From: Variovorax sp. J2L1-78
GTDB taxonomy: Bacteria > Pseudomonadota > Gammaproteobacteria > Burkholderiales > Burkholderiaceae_C
Length of the DNA: 64,000 nucleotides
Assembly: GCF_030317205.1 (NCBI RefSeq)
Contig: NZ_JASZYB010000001.1
Span: 310,001-374,000 of the forward strand
Direction: 5' to 3'
The position numbers and the translations under genes are program-made. How positions within the stretch are numbered: position 1 is the stretch's first letter; each line of letters opens with the position of its first letter. Of the stretch, positions 43,552 to 54,087 are shown in pieces. The notes under the pieces were generated by a model. The model searched no databases. It was given only the letters and a program-made list of their open reading frames with translations, and had not been told where the DNA came from.

Positions 43552-44967
43552 ATGACACAGGCCACCCCCGACACATCGCCCACGGCCCACCAAGGCGAGG
43601 CCGAGCCCGCGCTGCACCGCGTGATGGGGCCCTGGTTGCTGCTGCTCTTCATCGTCGGCGACATCCTCGGAACCGGCATCTACGCCCTGACCGGGCAGGT
43701 GGCCAAGCAGGTCGGTGGCGTCGTGTGGTTGCCCTTCCTCGTGGCGTTCGCGGTCGCGCTGGTCACGGCCTTCAGCTATCTGGAACTGGTGACCAAGTAC
43801 CCGCGTGCGGCCGGCGCGGCGCTGTACACGCACAAGGCCTTCGGCATCCACTTCATCACCTTCATCGTGGCCTTCGCGGTGATGTGCTCGGGCATCACCT
43901 CGGCGTCGACGGCGTCGCGCGCCTTTGCGGCGAACTTCTCGGGGGCGTTCGGCTTGGACCTGGGCGCGGGTGGCTGGGGGATCACCGGTGTCGCCCTGCT
44001 GTTCATGGCGGTGGTCGCCATCGTCAACTTCCGTGGCGTCGGCGAGAGCGTCAAGGCCAACGTGGTCCTGACCTGTGTGGAGTTGACCGGCCTCCTGATC
44101 ATCATTTGCATCGGCGCCTGGGCGATCGGTTCGGGGCAGGGCGACGTCTCGCGCATCACGCAGTTCAAGGCGTCGCCCGAGGGCGGCGGTGCCTTCTGGT
44201 CGGTGATCGCCGCGACCACGCTGGCCTTCTTCGCCATGGTCGGCTTCGAGGACTCGGTCAACATGGCCGAGGAGTGCAAGGACCCGTCGCGCATCTTTCC
44301 GAAGGTGCTGCTGGCGGGCCTGGCCATCACGGGCGTCATCTATGTGCTGGTGTCGATCTCGGCCATCACGCTGGTGTCGCCGGAGGACCTGGGCGAGGGC
44401 GAGACGCCGTTGCTGAAGGTGGTGCAGGCGGGCGCGCCGAACTTCCCGGTGTGGATCTTCGGCTTCATCACGATGTTCGCGGTGGCCAACAGCGCGCTCA
44501 TCAACATGCTGATGGCGAGCCGCCTGGTCTACGGCATGAGCCGCGAGAAAGTGCTGCCCGACGCACTGGGCAAGGTGCATGCGAAGCGGCGCACGCCCTA
44601 CGTCGCGATCGGCTTCACCACCTTGCTGGCCTTCGGCCTGATCGGCTTCGTCGGTGGCGTGCCCGCGCTGGGCGGCACGACGGCGCTGCTGTTGCTGTGC
44701 GTGTTCACGATCGTGAACGTCGCGGTGCTGGTGCTGCGGCGTGAGAAGGTCGCGCACAAGCACTTCCGCACGCCCACCCTCCTGCCGGTGGTGGGCGCGC
44801 TGTCATGCGCGTTCCTGGTGGGACCCTGGACGGGCCGCGCGATGGTGCAGTACCAGATCGCGGCGGTGCTGCTGGCCATCGGCGTCGTGCTGTGGGGGGT
44901 GACCGTGCTGGTCAACCGCCACAGCCGGCGGCCAGGCGCTCAGGCCGCGAGCGTAGCGACGCCCTGA
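43552..44967 (+). CDS. APC-family amino acid permease
   Basis: This is a 471-residue inner-membrane transporter with about 12 helices. Helix 1 has the unwound APC motif [20 protein letters not shown]. Other marks are [20 protein letters not shown] with [12 protein letters not shown], and [20 protein letters not shown] in helix 6. The start at MTQATP is chosen over an upstream in-frame codon because GGAG lies 7 bases before it. The substrate is probably an amino acid; which one cannot be read. The 3' end overlaps azoR by 28 bases in convergent orientation. Confidence 0.88.
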   Translation: MTQATPDTSPTAHQGEAEPALHRVMGPWLLLLFIVGDILGTGIYALTGQVAKQVGGVVWLPFLVAFAVALVTAFSYLELVTKYPRAAGAALYTHKAFGIHFITFIVAFAVMCSGITSASTASRAFAANFSGAFGLDLGAGGWGITGVALLFMAVVAIVNFRGVGESVKANVVLTCVELTGLLIIICIGAWAIGSGQGDVSRITQFKASPEGGGAFWSVIAATTLAFFAMVGFEDSVNMAEECKDPSRIFPKVLLAGLAITGVIYVLVSISAITLVSPEDLGEGETPLLKVVQAGAPNFPVWIFGFITMFAVANSALINMLMASRLVYGMSREKVLPDALGKVHAKRRTPYVAIGFTTLLAFGLIGFVGGVPALGGTTALLLLCVFTIVNVAVLVLRREKVAHKHFRTPTLLPVVGALSCAFLVGPWTGRAMVQYQIAAVLLAIGVVLWGVTVLVNRHSRRPGAQAASVATP

Positions 44968-45584
44968 TTCGCGGCTTCGGCGCTGGCGGTGCGAATCTCG
45001 GCGCGGGCCGATTCGATCGCCGCTGCCTTGGCTGCTTCGCCCATGGCCAGGCCTTCGGCACGCACGATGCGCACGTCGGTGATGCCGAAGAAGCCGAACA
45101 CCACCTTGAGGTAGCTTTCCTGGTGCTCCATGGCCCGGCCGCCTTCGCTGGTCGAGTACAGGCCACCGCGCGTCGACGCGACGATGACCGTCTTGCCGCC
45201 GGCCAGGCCCACGGGGCCTTTCTCGGTGTACTTGAAGGTGCGGCCCACCTGCGCCAGGCGGTCGATCCAGGCCTTGAGCTGGCTGGGCACCGAGAAGTTG
45301 TAGAGCGGGGCGCCGACCACGATGACATCGGAGGCGAGGAACTGGCTGACCAGCTTCTCGGAGACGGCGTTCTCGCGCTTCTGCGCTTCGGTCGGCTCGG
45401 CCACGGCGACCTTGATGCCCAGGGCATTGGCGTCGAAGTGGTTGGGCGTGTCCACCGCCAGGTCGAGGTGCTCGACGGTGGTGTCGGGGTGGACGCGACG
45501 CCATTCGGCCACGATTTCGGCGGTCAGTTGGCGGGAGACGGAGTTGGTGCCCAGCACGCTGGAATCGACTTGCAGCAGTTTCAT
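44940..45584 (-). CDS. azoR: FMN-dependent NADH-azoreductase
   Basis: This is a 214-residue AzoR/flavodoxin_2 family enzyme that reduces azo dyes and quinones with NADH. Family marks are [20 protein letters not shown] at the N-terminus (FMN phosphate loop), [47 protein letters not shown], and [18 protein letters not shown]. It is divergent from a LysR-type regulator 132 bases away, the usual layout for a regulator and its target. Confidence 0.93.
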   Translation of the reverse strand: MKLLQVDSSVLGTNSVSRQLTAEIVAEWRRVHPDTTVEHLDLAVDTPNHFDANALGIKVAVAEPTEAQKRENAVSEKLVSQFLASDVIVVGAPLYNFSVPSQLKAWIDRLAQVGRTFKYTEKGPVGLAGGKTVIVASTRGGLYSTSEGGRAMEHQESYLKVVFGFFGITDVRIVRAEGLAMGEAAKAAAIESARAEIRTASAEAANQGVATLAA

Positions 45585-45716
45585 GATCGTTCGCTCACTT
45601 TCGGTTGGAAGCATCGGCGGGGATGGCCGGCATGGAGACAATTCTATTTTTGGGGTGAGTGGGCGATAAGTAGCCATATTCGCGTCAGATCGTTCTTGAT
45701 TTGGGACAATCCGGAC

Positions 45717-46679
45717 ATGCAAGACCTCAATGACATGGTGTTCTTCGCCGAAGTGGCGGAGCGGGGCGGCTTCACCGCCGCCAGCAAGGCGCTGGGTATT
45801 CCCAAGTCGCGCCTGTCGCGACGAGTCGCCGATCTGGAAGCGGTGCTCGGCGTGCAGCTGCTGCAGCGCAGCACGCGTCGGCTGTCGCTCACGTCGGCCG
45901 GTGAGGTGTACCTGCGGCACTGCGTGGAGATGCGCGATGCGGCGCAGGCGGCGGCGGAGGCTGTCTCCCAGGTGCAGACCGAGCCCCGCGGCACGGTGCG
46001 CATCAGCTGTCCGGTCACGCTCGCGCAGGCCAGCGTCGGGCCGCTGCTGCCGGTGTTCATGCGCCGCTACCCTCTGGTGCGAGTCGAGATGCGGGTGATG
46101 AACCGGCCGGTCGATCCGGTGGAAGACGGCGTCGACCTGGCGCTGCGCGTGCGCGCGGTGATCGAAGACAGCGCGACGCTCTCGGCGCGTCGCTTCGGCA
46201 TCAGCCGGGGCTTGCTGGTGATCAGCGCCGAGCGCATGGCGCACCAGGGACAGCTCAAGGGGCCGGAGGACCTGATGCGCATCGATACCGTGGCGATGGC
46301 GGCCGGCGACGGGCGAGCGGTCATGCCGCTCAATGGACCGGACGGCAAGCTGCACCAGGTGCCGCACCAGCCCCGCTACGTGGCCGACGACCTGCTGGCG
46401 CTCAAATCCGCCATCGTGCAGGGCGTCGGCGCCGGCATGCTGCCCGACTACATGTGCCGCCGCGAGATTCGGAGTGGCGAACTGGTCGAACTGCTGCCGG
46501 GCTGGACGCCGCCGGCCGGCATCGTGCACGCCATGTTCGCGCCGCGCCGCGCCCAGGTGCCGGCGGTGCGGCACCTCATCGACTTCCTGTCGGCGCATCT
46601 CGACGGTGACGAGCCCCATGCGGCGGCCCCCTGCGAAGAACCGTGTCCGGCCGAACCCCTTATTCCCGAATCGCGATAA
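45717..46679 (+). CDS. LysR-family transcriptional regulator
   Basis: This is a 320-residue regulator. The N-terminal winged helix includes [40 protein letters not shown] and [15 protein letters not shown], and an effector-binding domain follows from about residue 90 ([20 protein letters not shown]). It belongs to the large group linked to quinone or azo-compound reductases. The divergent azoR is the most likely target; the peroxiredoxin operon directly downstream is a second possibility. The inducer is unknown. Confidence 0.9.
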   Translation: MQDLNDMVFFAEVAERGGFTAASKALGIPKSRLSRRVADLEAVLGVQLLQRSTRRLSLTSAGEVYLRHCVEMRDAAQAAAEAVSQVQTEPRGTVRISCPVTLAQASVGPLLPVFMRRYPLVRVEMRVMNRPVDPVEDGVDLALRVRAVIEDSATLSARRFGISRGLLVISAERMAHQGQLKGPEDLMRIDTVAMAAGDGRAVMPLNGPDGKLHQVPHQPRYVADDLLALKSAIVQGVGAGMLPDYMCRREIRSGELVELLPGWTPPAGIVHAMFAPRRAQVPAVRHLIDFLSAHLDGDEPHAAAPCEEPCPAEPLIPESR

Positions 46680-46707
46680 ACAAACAAGCAGATATTCGTT
46701 TGTTATC
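46675..46707 (+). promoter_or_regulatory. Inverted repeat in front of the peroxiredoxin-sulfate operon
   Basis: GATAAACAAAC (46675-46685) and GTTTGTTATC (46698-46707) form an inverted repeat with one extra A and a 12-base spacer. It sits across the lysR stop codon and about 49 bases before the peroxiredoxin start, in a short AT-rich gap. Such a site suits a dimeric repressor or activator. The binding protein is unknown. Confidence 0.45.
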
Positions 46708-46755
46708 CGAGCGAGGGTTCGCACAATCGGCGCTCCAACCCCAGGAGCAACGACC

Positions 46756-47397
46756 ATGGCCACCCTTCGACTCGGCGACACCGCCCCCGATTTCCAGCAG
46801 GATTCCAGCGACGGCCCCATCAGCTTCCATGCCTGGGCCGGCGATTCGTGGGTGGTGCTGTTCTCGCACCCGGCCGATTTCACGCCCGTCTGCACCACCG
46901 AACTGGGCAAGACGGCGGCGCTGGCCACCGAGTTCGCCAAGCGCGGCGTGAAGCCGATCGCGGTGAGCGTCGACCCGGTGGGCAAGCACAAGGAATGGAT
47001 CGCCGACATCAACGAGACGCAGAACACCACGGTCAACTTCCCGATCCTGGCCGACGCCGACCGCACCGTGGCGAACCTGTACGACATGATCCACCCGAAC
47101 GCGTCGACCACGGCCACCGTGCGCAGCGTGTTCATCATCGACCCGAAGCACGTCATCCGCACCACGTTGACGTACCCGGCCAGCACCGGCCGCAACTTCG
47201 ACGAGATCCTGCGCGTCATCGATTCGCTGCAGCTCACCGACAGCCACAAGGTCGCGACGCCGGCCAACTGGAAGGACGGCGACGACGTCGTCATCATCCC
47301 GAGCATCCAGGATCCGGCCGAACTGGCGGAGCGCTTCCCCAAAGGCTTCAAGGCTGTGCGACCGTACCTGCGCGTCACGCCGCAACCGAACAAGTGA
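46756..47397 (+). CDS. lsfA: 1-Cys peroxiredoxin (Prx6/LsfA-type)
   Basis: This is a 213-residue peroxiredoxin of the Prx6 class. The peroxidatic Cys is C46 in [15 protein letters not shown], and the protein contains no other Cys, so it is a true 1-Cys enzyme. Other marks are [20 protein letters not shown] and [20 protein letters not shown]. LsfA of Pseudomonas is a sulfate-starvation-induced member of this group, and here the gene is coupled through a small hydrolase to a sulfate ABC operon, which fits the LsfA assignment. The stop overlaps the next gene as GTGA. Confidence 0.9.
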   Translation: MATLRLGDTAPDFQQDSSDGPISFHAWAGDSWVVLFSHPADFTPVCTTELGKTAALATEFAKRGVKPIAVSVDPVGKHKEWIADINETQNTTVNFPILADADRTVANLYDMIHPNASTTATVRSVFIIDPKHVIRTTLTYPASTGRNFDEILRVIDSLQLTDSHKVATPANWKDGDDVVIIPSIQDPAELAERFPKGFKAVRPYLRVTPQPNK

Positions 47398-47969
47398 CCT
47401 TTCGCGTCGTCATCGTTCCGGGTTGGCGCGATTCGGGCCCAGGCCACTGGCAGAGCCTGTGGGCCGAGGGCCTGGACGGTGCCGTGCGCGTCGAGCAGGA
47501 CGACTGGGTGTCGCCGCGGCGCGCCTCCTGGGTGAAGGCAATCGGCGACCTGATCCTGGCGCAGGACGCACCGGTGGTCGTGGCCGCGCACAGCCTGGGT
47601 TGCATCGCGACGACGCACCTGCCGCCCGAGGTGACCGAACGCATAGCCGGTGCCTTGCTGGTAGCGCCGGCCGACCCCGAGCGCCGCGCCGCCCTCAACG
47701 ATTTCGCGCCCGTGCCCTATGCCGCGCTGCCGTACCGCAGCGTGGTGGTGGCGAGCAGCAACGACCCCTTCTGCCCCGTGCGCCTGGCCGGCGCCTATGC
47801 CCGCGCCTGGGGCAGCGAATTCGTCCGCATGCAGAATGCGGGCCACATCAATGTCGACTCCGGACACGGCGACTGGCCCCTGGGCCTGGCGCTGCTGCAG
47901 TCGCTGACCGAAACGCCGAGCCAGCTGCTGGCCGGCCACAACGCTTCCGACAACCTGGCCACCCTATGA
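47394..47969 (+). CDS. RBBP9/YdeN-type alpha/beta hydrolase
   Basis: This is a 191-residue serine hydrolase. [20 protein letters not shown] marks the N-terminus, the nucleophile S67 lies in VVAAHSLGC, the acid is in SSNDPFCPV and the His in [16 protein letters not shown] start overlaps the peroxiredoxin stop (GTGA) and its own stop overlaps sbp (ATGA), so all three are translated together. The substrate is unknown; a role in sulfur-limited or oxidatively stressed cells is inferred from the operon. Confidence 0.88.
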   Translation: MTFRVVIVPGWRDSGPGHWQSLWAEGLDGAVRVEQDDWVSPRRASWVKAIGDLILAQDAPVVVAAHSLGCIATTHLPPEVTERIAGALLVAPADPERRAALNDFAPVPYAALPYRSVVVASSNDPFCPVRLAGAYARAWGSEFVRMQNAGHINVDSGHGDWPLGLALLQSLTETPSQLLAGHNASDNLATL

Positions 47970-48973
47970 CTTCTAGAATCAAGACGATCCTCGCCGCCGT
48001 GGTCTTCGCCGCGGCCGCTTCCGGCGCCATCGCCCAGACCACGACGTTGCTCAACGCCTCGTACGACGTGGCCCGTGAGTTCTACAAGGACATCAACCCG
48101 GCGTTCATCGCCAGCTACAAGAAGGCGACCGGCAAGGACGTGAAGATCGACCAGGCCCACGGCGGCTCCAGCGCCCAGGCGCGCGCGGTGGCCGACGGCC
48201 TCGACGCCGACGTGGTGACGATGAACACCACCACCGACGTCGACTTCCTCGCCGGCATCGGCGTGGTCGCCAAGGACTGGCAGAAGCGCTTCCCCGACAA
48301 CGCATCGCCGACCACGTCGACCATGCTGTTCCTGGTGCGCAACGGCAACCCCAAGGGCATCAAGGACTGGGAAGACCTGACCAAGCCGGGCGTGCAGGTG
48401 ATCGTCGTCAACCCCAAGACCGGCGGCAACGGCCGCTACGCCTACCTGGCTGCCTGGGGCTACGTGAAGAAGAAGGGCGGCACCGACGCCCAAGCCGCCG
48501 AGTTCGTCGGCAAGCTGTTCAAGAACGTGCCGGTGCTGGGCAAGGGCGGCCGCGACGCGACCACCATCTTCCTGCAACGCAACATCGGCGACGTGCTGAT
48601 CACTTTCGAATCCGAAGTGCTGTCGATCGACCGCGAATTCGGCGCCGGCAAGGTCGATGCCGTGTACCCGTCGATCAGCGTGCTGGCCGAGAACCCGGTC
48701 GCCATCGTCGAGCGCACCGTCGCCAAGAAGGGCACCGCCGACGTGGCCAAGGCCTACCTCGACTTCCTGTACTCGGAAGAGGGCCAGGAGATCGCCGCCA
48801 AGCATGCGCTGCGCCCGCGTTCGCCGGCCGTGCTGAAGAAGTACGCCGCCACCTTCAAGCCGGTGCAACTGTTCACCGTGGCCGAACTCTTCGGCAGCCT
48901 GGGCGAAGCGCAGAAGGTGCACTTCAACGACGGCGGCCAGTTCGACAAGCTCTACACGCCCGGCACCAAGTGA
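47966..48973 (+). CDS. sbp: Periplasmic sulfate-binding protein (second copy)
   Basis: This is a 335-residue Sbp/CysP family protein and the natural partner of CysTWA encoded directly downstream. A signal peptide ([16 protein letters not shown]) precedes [72 protein letters not shown] and [17 protein letters not shown]. It overlaps the hydrolase gene by ATGA. Its paralogue heads the ssu operon at 24936. Confidence 0.94.
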   Translation: MTSRIKTILAAVVFAAAASGAIAQTTTLLNASYDVAREFYKDINPAFIASYKKATGKDVKIDQAHGGSSAQARAVADGLDADVVTMNTTTDVDFLAGIGVVAKDWQKRFPDNASPTTSTMLFLVRNGNPKGIKDWEDLTKPGVQVIVVNPKTGGNGRYAYLAAWGYVKKKGGTDAQAAEFVGKLFKNVPVLGKGGRDATTIFLQRNIGDVLITFESEVLSIDREFGAGKVDAVYPSISVLAENPVAIVERTVAKKGTADVAKAYLDFLYSEEGQEIAAKHALRPRSPAVLKKYAATFKPVQLFTVAELFGSLGEAQKVHFNDGGQFDKLYTPGTK

Positions 48974-49004
48974 ACGCCCTGGTTCGGCTCCGGAGCGCCG
49001 CGCG

Positions 49005-49883
49005 ATGAGCGGCGCCCCCTCGTCGGCGCTGTCGTCCGCGGCAGCGCCGGTTTCGCGTGCGCGTGGCACCCGGCGCGTGCTGCCGGGTTTCAATCTGACG
49101 CTCGGCTACACGGTCTTCTACCTCTGCCTGATCGTGCTGATTCCGCTGTCGGCACTGGTCTTCAAGACCTTCACGCTGACCTGGGACCAGTTCTGGGTGG
49201 CCGTCACCGCGCCGCGGGTGATGGCGTCGTACCGGCTGACCTTCGGTGCGTCGTTCATCGCGGCGCTGGTCAACCTCGTGTTTGGCCTGCTGGTGGCCTG
49301 GGTGCTGGTGCGCTACAAGTTCCCGGGCAAGAAGATCGTCGATGCGCTGGTCGACCTGCCGTTTGCGCTGCCCACGGCCGTGGCCGGCATCTCGCTGACC
49401 GCGCTGCTGGCCGGCAACGGCTGGATCGGCCAGTACCTCGAGCCGCACGGCATCAAGCTGGCGTTCACGCCGGCGGGCATCGTGATCGCGCTGATCTTCA
49501 TCGGCCTGCCTTTCGTGGTGCGCACGGTGCAGCCGGTGCTGGAAGACACCGAGAAGGAACTGGAAGAAGCCGCGACCTCGCTCGGTGCGACCCGGCTGCA
49601 GACCTTCACCCGCGTGATCCTGCCTTCCATCCTGCCGGCGCTGCTCACGGGCTTCGCCATGGCCTTCGCGCGCGCGGTGGGCGAGTACGGCTCGGTCATC
49701 TTCATCGCCGGCAACATGCCGATGATCTCGGAAATCACGCCGCTCATCATCATCGGCAAGCTGGAACAGTACGACTACGCCGGCGCCACCGCGGTGGCGC
49801 TGGTGATGCTGGTGATCTCGTTCCTGCTGCTATTGGTGATTAACGCATTGCAAGGCTGGCAGCGCCGGCGATCGGCGACCTGA
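49005..49883 (+). CDS. cysT: Sulfate/thiosulfate ABC transporter permease CysT
   Basis: This is a 292-residue inner-membrane permease with about six helices (CysT/CysU). The coupling loop is [20 protein letters not shown] followed by [14 protein letters not shown]. Family marks are [20 protein letters not shown] and [19 protein letters not shown] precedes the ATG. The next gene starts 1 base after the stop. Confidence 0.95.
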   Translation: MSGAPSSALSSAAAPVSRARGTRRVLPGFNLTLGYTVFYLCLIVLIPLSALVFKTFTLTWDQFWVAVTAPRVMASYRLTFGASFIAALVNLVFGLLVAWVLVRYKFPGKKIVDALVDLPFALPTAVAGISLTALLAGNGWIGQYLEPHGIKLAFTPAGIVIALIFIGLPFVVRTVQPVLEDTEKELEEAATSLGATRLQTFTRVILPSILPALLTGFAMAFARAVGEYGSVIFIAGNMPMISEITPLIIIGKLEQYDYAGATAVALVMLVISFLLLLVINALQGWQRRRSAT

Positions 49884-49884
49884 C

Positions 49885-50778
49885 ATGAGTGCTCCGAAAA
49901 AAGTGATTCGCCGCGCACGCGCCGGTACCACCGAAGCGCCCTGGGTCCGCTGGACCCTGATCGGGCTCGCGCTGCTCTTCATGTTCCTGTTCCTCGTGCT
50001 GCCGCTGGCTGCGGTGGCGACCGAGGCGCTGCGCAAGGGCTTCGGCGCGTACGTCGAGGCGCTGAAGGAACCCGACGCCTGGAGCGCGATCCGCCTCACG
50101 CTGATCACCGCGGCCATCGCCGTGCCGCTGAACCTCGTCTTCGGTGTGGCCGCGGCCTGGGCCATCGCCAAGTACGAGTTCCGCGGCAAGGCCGTGCTCA
50201 CCACGCTGGTCGACCTGCCGTTCGCGGTGTCGCCCGTGGTGGCCGGCCTGATCTACGTGCTGGTCTTCGGTGCACAGGGCTGGCTCGGCCCCTGGCTCGC
50301 GGCACACGATGTGAAGATCATCTTCGCCGTGCCCGGCATCGTGCTGGCCACCGTCTTCGTGACCTTCCCCTTCATCGCGCGCGAACTGATTCCGCTGATG
50401 CAGGCACAGGGTACCGACGAGGAGCAGGCGGCCATCGTGCTCGGCGCCACCGGCTGGCAGACCTTCTGGCGCGTGACGCTGCCCAACATCAAGTGGGGCC
50501 TGCTGTACGGCGTGATCCTGTGCAATGCGCGCGCCATGGGCGAGTTCGGTGCGGTGTCCGTGGTGTCGGGCCACATCCGCGGTCAGACCAACACCATGCC
50601 GCTGCACGTCGAGGTGCTCTACAACGAGTACCAGTCGGTCGCGGCCTTCGCCGTCGCGTCACTGCTGGCCATCCTGGCGCTGGTCACGCTGGTCATCAAG
50701 TCGGTGATCGAGTGGCGCCACGAGCGCGAGATGAAGGCCATTGCCGAGCTGCCCCCCGAGCGCCCGCAGGCCGCCTAA
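49885..50778 (+). CDS. cysW: Sulfate/thiosulfate ABC transporter permease CysW
   Basis: This is a 297-residue second permease of the CysTWA complex. It shows [20 protein letters not shown], the coupling loop [20 protein letters not shown] and [20 protein letters not shown] with the conserved basic residues, all typical of CysW. It starts 1 base after cysT, and cysA follows after 11 bases. Confidence 0.95.
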   Translation: MSAPKKVIRRARAGTTEAPWVRWTLIGLALLFMFLFLVLPLAAVATEALRKGFGAYVEALKEPDAWSAIRLTLITAAIAVPLNLVFGVAAAWAIAKYEFRGKAVLTTLVDLPFAVSPVVAGLIYVLVFGAQGWLGPWLAAHDVKIIFAVPGIVLATVFVTFPFIARELIPLMQAQGTDEEQAAIVLGATGWQTFWRVTLPNIKWGLLYGVILCNARAMGEFGAVSVVSGHIRGQTNTMPLHVEVLYNEYQSVAAFAVASLLAILALVTLVIKSVIEWRHEREMKAIAELPPERPQAA

Positions 50779-50789
50779 AAGAGAACACC

Positions 50790-51902
50790 ATGAGCATCGA
50801 AATCCGCAACGTCAGCAAGCAGTTCGGCGACTTCCGCGCGTTGAACGACGTCAACCTCGACATCGCCTCCGGCGAGCTGGTCGCACTGCTCGGCCCTTCG
50901 GGCTGCGGCAAGACCACGCTGCTGCGCATCATCGCGGGGCTGGAAACGGCCGACGCCGGCAGCATCCTGTTCTCGGGCGAGGACACCACCGACGTGCACG
51001 TGCGCGAGCGCCAGGTCGGCTTCGTGTTCCAGCACTACGCGCTGTTCCGCCACATGACCGTCTTCGAGAACGTCGCCTTCGGCCTGCGCGTGAAACCGCG
51101 GCGCGAGCGCCCCTCGGAGGCGCAGATCAAGCAGAAGGTCACCGATCTGCTCAAGCTGGTGCAGCTCGACTGGCTGGCCGACCGTTACCCCTCGCAGCTC
51201 TCGGGTGGCCAGCGCCAGCGCATCGCGCTGGCCCGCGCGCTCGCGGTGGAGCCGAAGGTGCTGCTGCTCGACGAGCCGTTCGGCGCATTGGATGCGAAGG
51301 TGCGCAAGGAGCTGCGCCGCTGGCTGCGCCGCCTACACGACGAGCTGCACGTCACCTCGATCTTCGTGACGCACGACCAGGAAGAGGCACTCGAGGTGGC
51401 CGACCGCGTGGTGGTCATCAACAAGGGCAGGATCGAGCAGGTCGGCTCGCCGCAGGAGGTCTGGGACCACCCGGCCAGCCCCTTCGTCTACGGCTTCCTG
51501 GGCGACGTGAACCTGTTCCACGGCCGCGCGCACGAGGGCGAGGTGCAGCTTGAAGGCATCCGCCTGCAGGCGCCCGAGCACAGCGGCGTGCAGGACAGCA
51601 AGGCGCTCGCGTATGTGCGGCCGCACGACATCGAGATTCAGCCCTATGCCGCTGGCGCCCGGACGGGCGATGCCTCGCGCGGCCTGGTCGCAAAGATTTC
51701 TCGCGCGATCGTCGTCGGACCCATCGCGCGGCTGGAACTCGAACCCGTCGAAACGAGTCCTGATAATCCTGCATCCGGAGCCATCATCGAAGCGCAACTC
51801 CCTGCGCAACAGTTCCGGGACCTGGGCCTCGCCGAGGGCGACACCGTCGTCGCCACGCCGCGCAAGGCCCGGGTGTTTGTAGAGGATTGGGTGTCTCCTT
51901 GA
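50790..51902 (+). CDS. cysA: Sulfate/thiosulfate ABC transporter ATP-binding protein CysA
   Basis: This is a 370-residue ATPase that drives the sulfate permease. It has Walker [10 protein letters not shown] at about 35-43, [20 protein letters not shown], signature [15 protein letters not shown], Walker [37 protein letters not shown], and a C-terminal TOBE-type domain with [12 protein letters not shown]. The stop codon overlaps the TTG chosen as the start of dsbB. Confidence 0.95.
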   Translation: MSIEIRNVSKQFGDFRALNDVNLDIASGELVALLGPSGCGKTTLLRIIAGLETADAGSILFSGEDTTDVHVRERQVGFVFQHYALFRHMTVFENVAFGLRVKPRRERPSEAQIKQKVTDLLKLVQLDWLADRYPSQLSGGQRQRIALARALAVEPKVLLLDEPFGALDAKVRKELRRWLRRLHDELHVTSIFVTHDQEEALEVADRVVVINKGRIEQVGSPQEVWDHPASPFVYGFLGDVNLFHGRAHEGEVQLEGIRLQAPEHSGVQDSKALAYVRPHDIEIQPYAAGARTGDASRGLVAKISRAIVVGPIARLELEPVETSPDNPASGAIIEAQLPAQQFRDLGLAEGDTVVATPRKARVFVEDWVSP

Positions 51903-52402
51903 TCGACTGGTATTTCGGCGCACCGCGCCGCGCGTTCGCGCTGATCTGCCTGGCCTGCGTGGCCATGCTGGCCTTCGGCATGTACCTCCAGCATGTGGTC
52001 GGCCTCGAGCCGTGCCCGATGTGCATCGTGCAGCGCTACGCGCTCGTCCTGGTGGCGGTGATCACCGGGCTGACCGCCCTGGCACGCGGGCGGGGGCTGC
52101 AGGCCACCGGCGCCGCACTGGCACTGATCGTGGCCATCGGCGGCGCCTACACCGCGGCCCGCCAGAGCTGGCTGCAGTGGTACCCGCCGGAATTCGGTTC
52201 CTGCGGGCGCGACATCTACGGGATGATCGAGACCTTTCCACTGCAGCGGGCGATCCCGATGATCTTCCGCGGCAGCGGCGACTGCACCAAGATCGACTGG
52301 ACCTTCCTGGGGTTGTCGATCGCGAACTGGTCCTTCCTGTGCTTCGTGGCGTTCGCGGTGCTGTTGCTGGTGCTGCTGGTCAAGCGCCCGCCACGCGCCT
52401 GA
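51899..52402 (+). CDS. dsbB: Disulfide bond formation protein DsbB
   Basis: This is a 167-residue quinone-coupled inner-membrane oxidase that reoxidises DsbA. It has four helices and both redox pairs: C39-P-M-C42 in [16 protein letters not shown], and the second-loop Cys in [10 protein letters not shown] and [10 protein letters not shown]. The chosen TTG start overlaps the cysA stop (TTGA); a TTG 12 bases earlier is an alternative. No ATG is available upstream. The gene is joined to the cys operon end, so expression with sulfur uptake is likely. Confidence 0.92.
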   Translation: MIDWYFGAPRRAFALICLACVAMLAFGMYLQHVVGLEPCPMCIVQRYALVLVAVITGLTALARGRGLQATGAALALIVAIGGAYTAARQSWLQWYPPEFGSCGRDIYGMIETFPLQRAIPMIFRGSGDCTKIDWTFLGLSIANWSFLCFVAFAVLLLVLLVKRPPRA

Positions 52403-52423
52403 GCGCGCTCGGCGCTCAGGCGC
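52395..52423. terminator. Perfect 12-bp hairpin shared by the dsbB and beta-lactamase 3' ends
   Basis: GCGCCTGAGCGC (52395-52406), loop GCTCG, GCGCTCAGGCGC (52412-52423). The stem contains the stop codons of both convergent genes. No T-run follows on either strand. It probably serves as a bidirectional transcript end. Confidence 0.65.
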
Positions 52424-53303
52424 CGATGAAATCGGGGATCAGCGCTGCGACCGCAGCGAGTGCGGCGTCCCGTTGCGCGAGTGGGGCGGTCGTCTGCGTG
52501 AGGTAGGCCGACACCAGGATCGGCCGCCGTCCCGGTGGCCAGACGATGGCCACGTCGTTGTTGGTGCCGAAGGCGCCGCCGCCCGTCTTGTCGCCCGCCT
52601 GCCAACCGGCAGGAAGGCCCGCGCGGATCTTCTGTCCACCCGTCTTGTTGGCGATCAGCCAATCCCGCAGCTGCACGCGCGAACCGGGCTTGAGTGCGTC
52701 GCCAAGCACCAGCTTGCGCACGAGGCCGAGCATGGCGGCCGGCGTCGTCGTGTCGCGCGGGTCGCCGGCGATCGCTTCGTTCAGGCCGGGCTCGTTGCGG
52801 TCGAGCCGGGTCACGGGGTCGCCCAGTGCGCGCAGGTAGGCGGTGAGGGCGGCTGGCCCGCCGAAGCTGGTCAGCATGAGGTTGGCGGCGGCGTTGTCGC
52901 TCTGCGTGAGCGTCGCTTCGCACAGAGCGCCCATCGTCATCGTGCCGCCGACATTCGGCTCGGTCGCGGGGGAGTGAGGAAGGATCACTGCGCGCTCGAT
53001 GGCGATCGGCCGGTCGAGCCGTTCCTGGCCTTGGTCGACCCGCTGGAGCACCATCGCCGCGGCCAGCAGCTTGAAGGTGCTGCACATCGGGAAGCGCTCG
53101 CCGGCGCGGTGGACCAGGCGCCGTCCGGTGGCGGTGTCCAGGATGCAGACGCCCAGGCGCCCGCCGCTGTCTGCCTCGATGCGATTGAGCTTGGCCTGCG
53201 CGACTTTCGCGCGGAAGGGCTTGAGGGCCGGATCGGTCGCAGCCAAAGCGGGGACACCGGCGGCGGCGGCCGACCCCGCCAGCAGAAACGCGCGCCGCTG
53301 CAT
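52416..53303 (-). CDS. bla: Class A beta-lactamase
   Basis: This is a 295-residue exported serine beta-lactamase. The leader MQRRAFLLAGSAAAAG has a twin-Arg look. Class A landmarks are all present: S75-T-F-K78 with the preceding Cys (PMCSTFK), S135-D-N137, the omega-loop E171 and N175 in EPGLNE, and K239-T-G241. The Cys before the active Ser recalls class A carbapenemases, but the partner Cys after KTG is absent (KTGGGAFG), so no such disulfide can form. It starts 2 bases after a ParA-like gene. Spectrum cannot be inferred. Confidence 0.92.
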   Translation of the reverse strand: MQRRAFLLAGSAAAAGVPALAATDPALKPFRAKVAQAKLNRIEADSGGRLGVCILDTATGRRLVHRAGERFPMCSTFKLLAAAMVLQRVDQGQERLDRPIAIERAVILPHSPATEPNVGGTMTMGALCEATLTQSDNAAANLMLTSFGGPAALTAYLRALGDPVTRLDRNEPGLNEAIAGDPRDTTTPAAMLGLVRKLVLGDALKPGSRVQLRDWLIANKTGGQKIRAGLPAGWQAGDKTGGGAFGTNNDVAIVWPPGRRPILVSAYLTQTTAPLAQRDAALAAVAALIPDFIGA

Positions 53304-53305
53304 GC

Positions 53306-53998
53306 TCAAAGCGGCAGCGTGTCGAAGGCCGCGTAGGCCGTGCCCAGCCAGGTCTTCACGCGCTGGCGCTCGAGCAGACCGAGGGCATGCGGGCCTTCGC
53401 GGTCGTTGACGGCCTTCCAGAAGCTGCTGTTCTGCGCATCGATCTTGCGCATGCTGGCATCGTGCAGGCGCGGCAGCGCGATCACGCGTGCGCCGTGGGC
53501 GACCGCCTTCTGCAGCGATTGCGAACCGAGCAGCATGCCGAAGTCGCTACCGCGGCCGTAGTTCTGCACCACGATGTAGTTGGGGCGGTCGCCGAAGGTG
53601 TCGATCAGCGTGCCCAGCAGGTCGGTGGAATCCTTGCCGTCGTCCAGCACGTGCCAGAAGTTGACCGCCACGCCGAGTTCGGCGAACACGTCGAACAGGT
53701 CCGATTCCTTGATCCAGCGCGACAGCGGCGCCAGCGTCTGCGCCGCCAGGTCGACGATCACGCTCTGCTGCGGGTTGTGCTCGAAGCCGTTGACCACCTT
53801 GTCGAGGCCCTCGAAGCTGTCGACCACCACCGGCGAGGCGAAGCCTTCGTAGAAGCGCGTGAAGGAGCTGTGCGAACGGTCGGTGTCGAAGCCGGTGAAG
53901 GGCTTGCTGTGGTCGATGAAGTACTGCGCCAGCACCCGCGACGTGACCGACTTGCCGACGCCACCTTTTTCGCCGCCGATGAAATTGATGGAGCTCAT
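53306..53998 (-). CDS. Orphan ParA/MinD-like ATPase (mobilization-protein type)
   Basis: This is a 230-residue P-loop ATPase with a deviant Walker A, GGEKGGVGKS, holding both K11 and K16, as in ParA/MinD/SIMIBI proteins. It continues with TGFDTDRSHSSFTRFYEGF (switch-I-like Asp) and VIVDLAAQTLAPLSRWI (Walker B-like). There is no ParB, relaxase or plasmid gene beside it; similar orphan proteins in this bacterial group carry the label mobilization protein. It is co-directional with, and 2 bases from, the beta-lactamase gene. The partner is unknown. Confidence 0.75.
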   Translation of the reverse strand: MSSINFIGGEKGGVGKSVTSRVLAQYFIDHSKPFTGFDTDRSHSSFTRFYEGFASPVVVDSFEGLDKVVNGFEHNPQQSVIVDLAAQTLAPLSRWIKESDLFDVFAELGVAVNFWHVLDDGKDSTDLLGTLIDTFGDRPNYIVVQNYGRGSDFGMLLGSQSLQKAVAHGARVIALPRLHDASMRKIDAQNSSFWKAVNDREGPHALGLLERQRVKTWLGTAYAAFDTLPL

Positions 53999-54087
53999 GA
54001 GTTGTGCCTGGGTAGGAGGGAGTGGAGGGGAAGCCGAAGGGTGCGAAGCATTTTAGGTGCCACGTTGCGGCGCCTGGCGATCACCGC

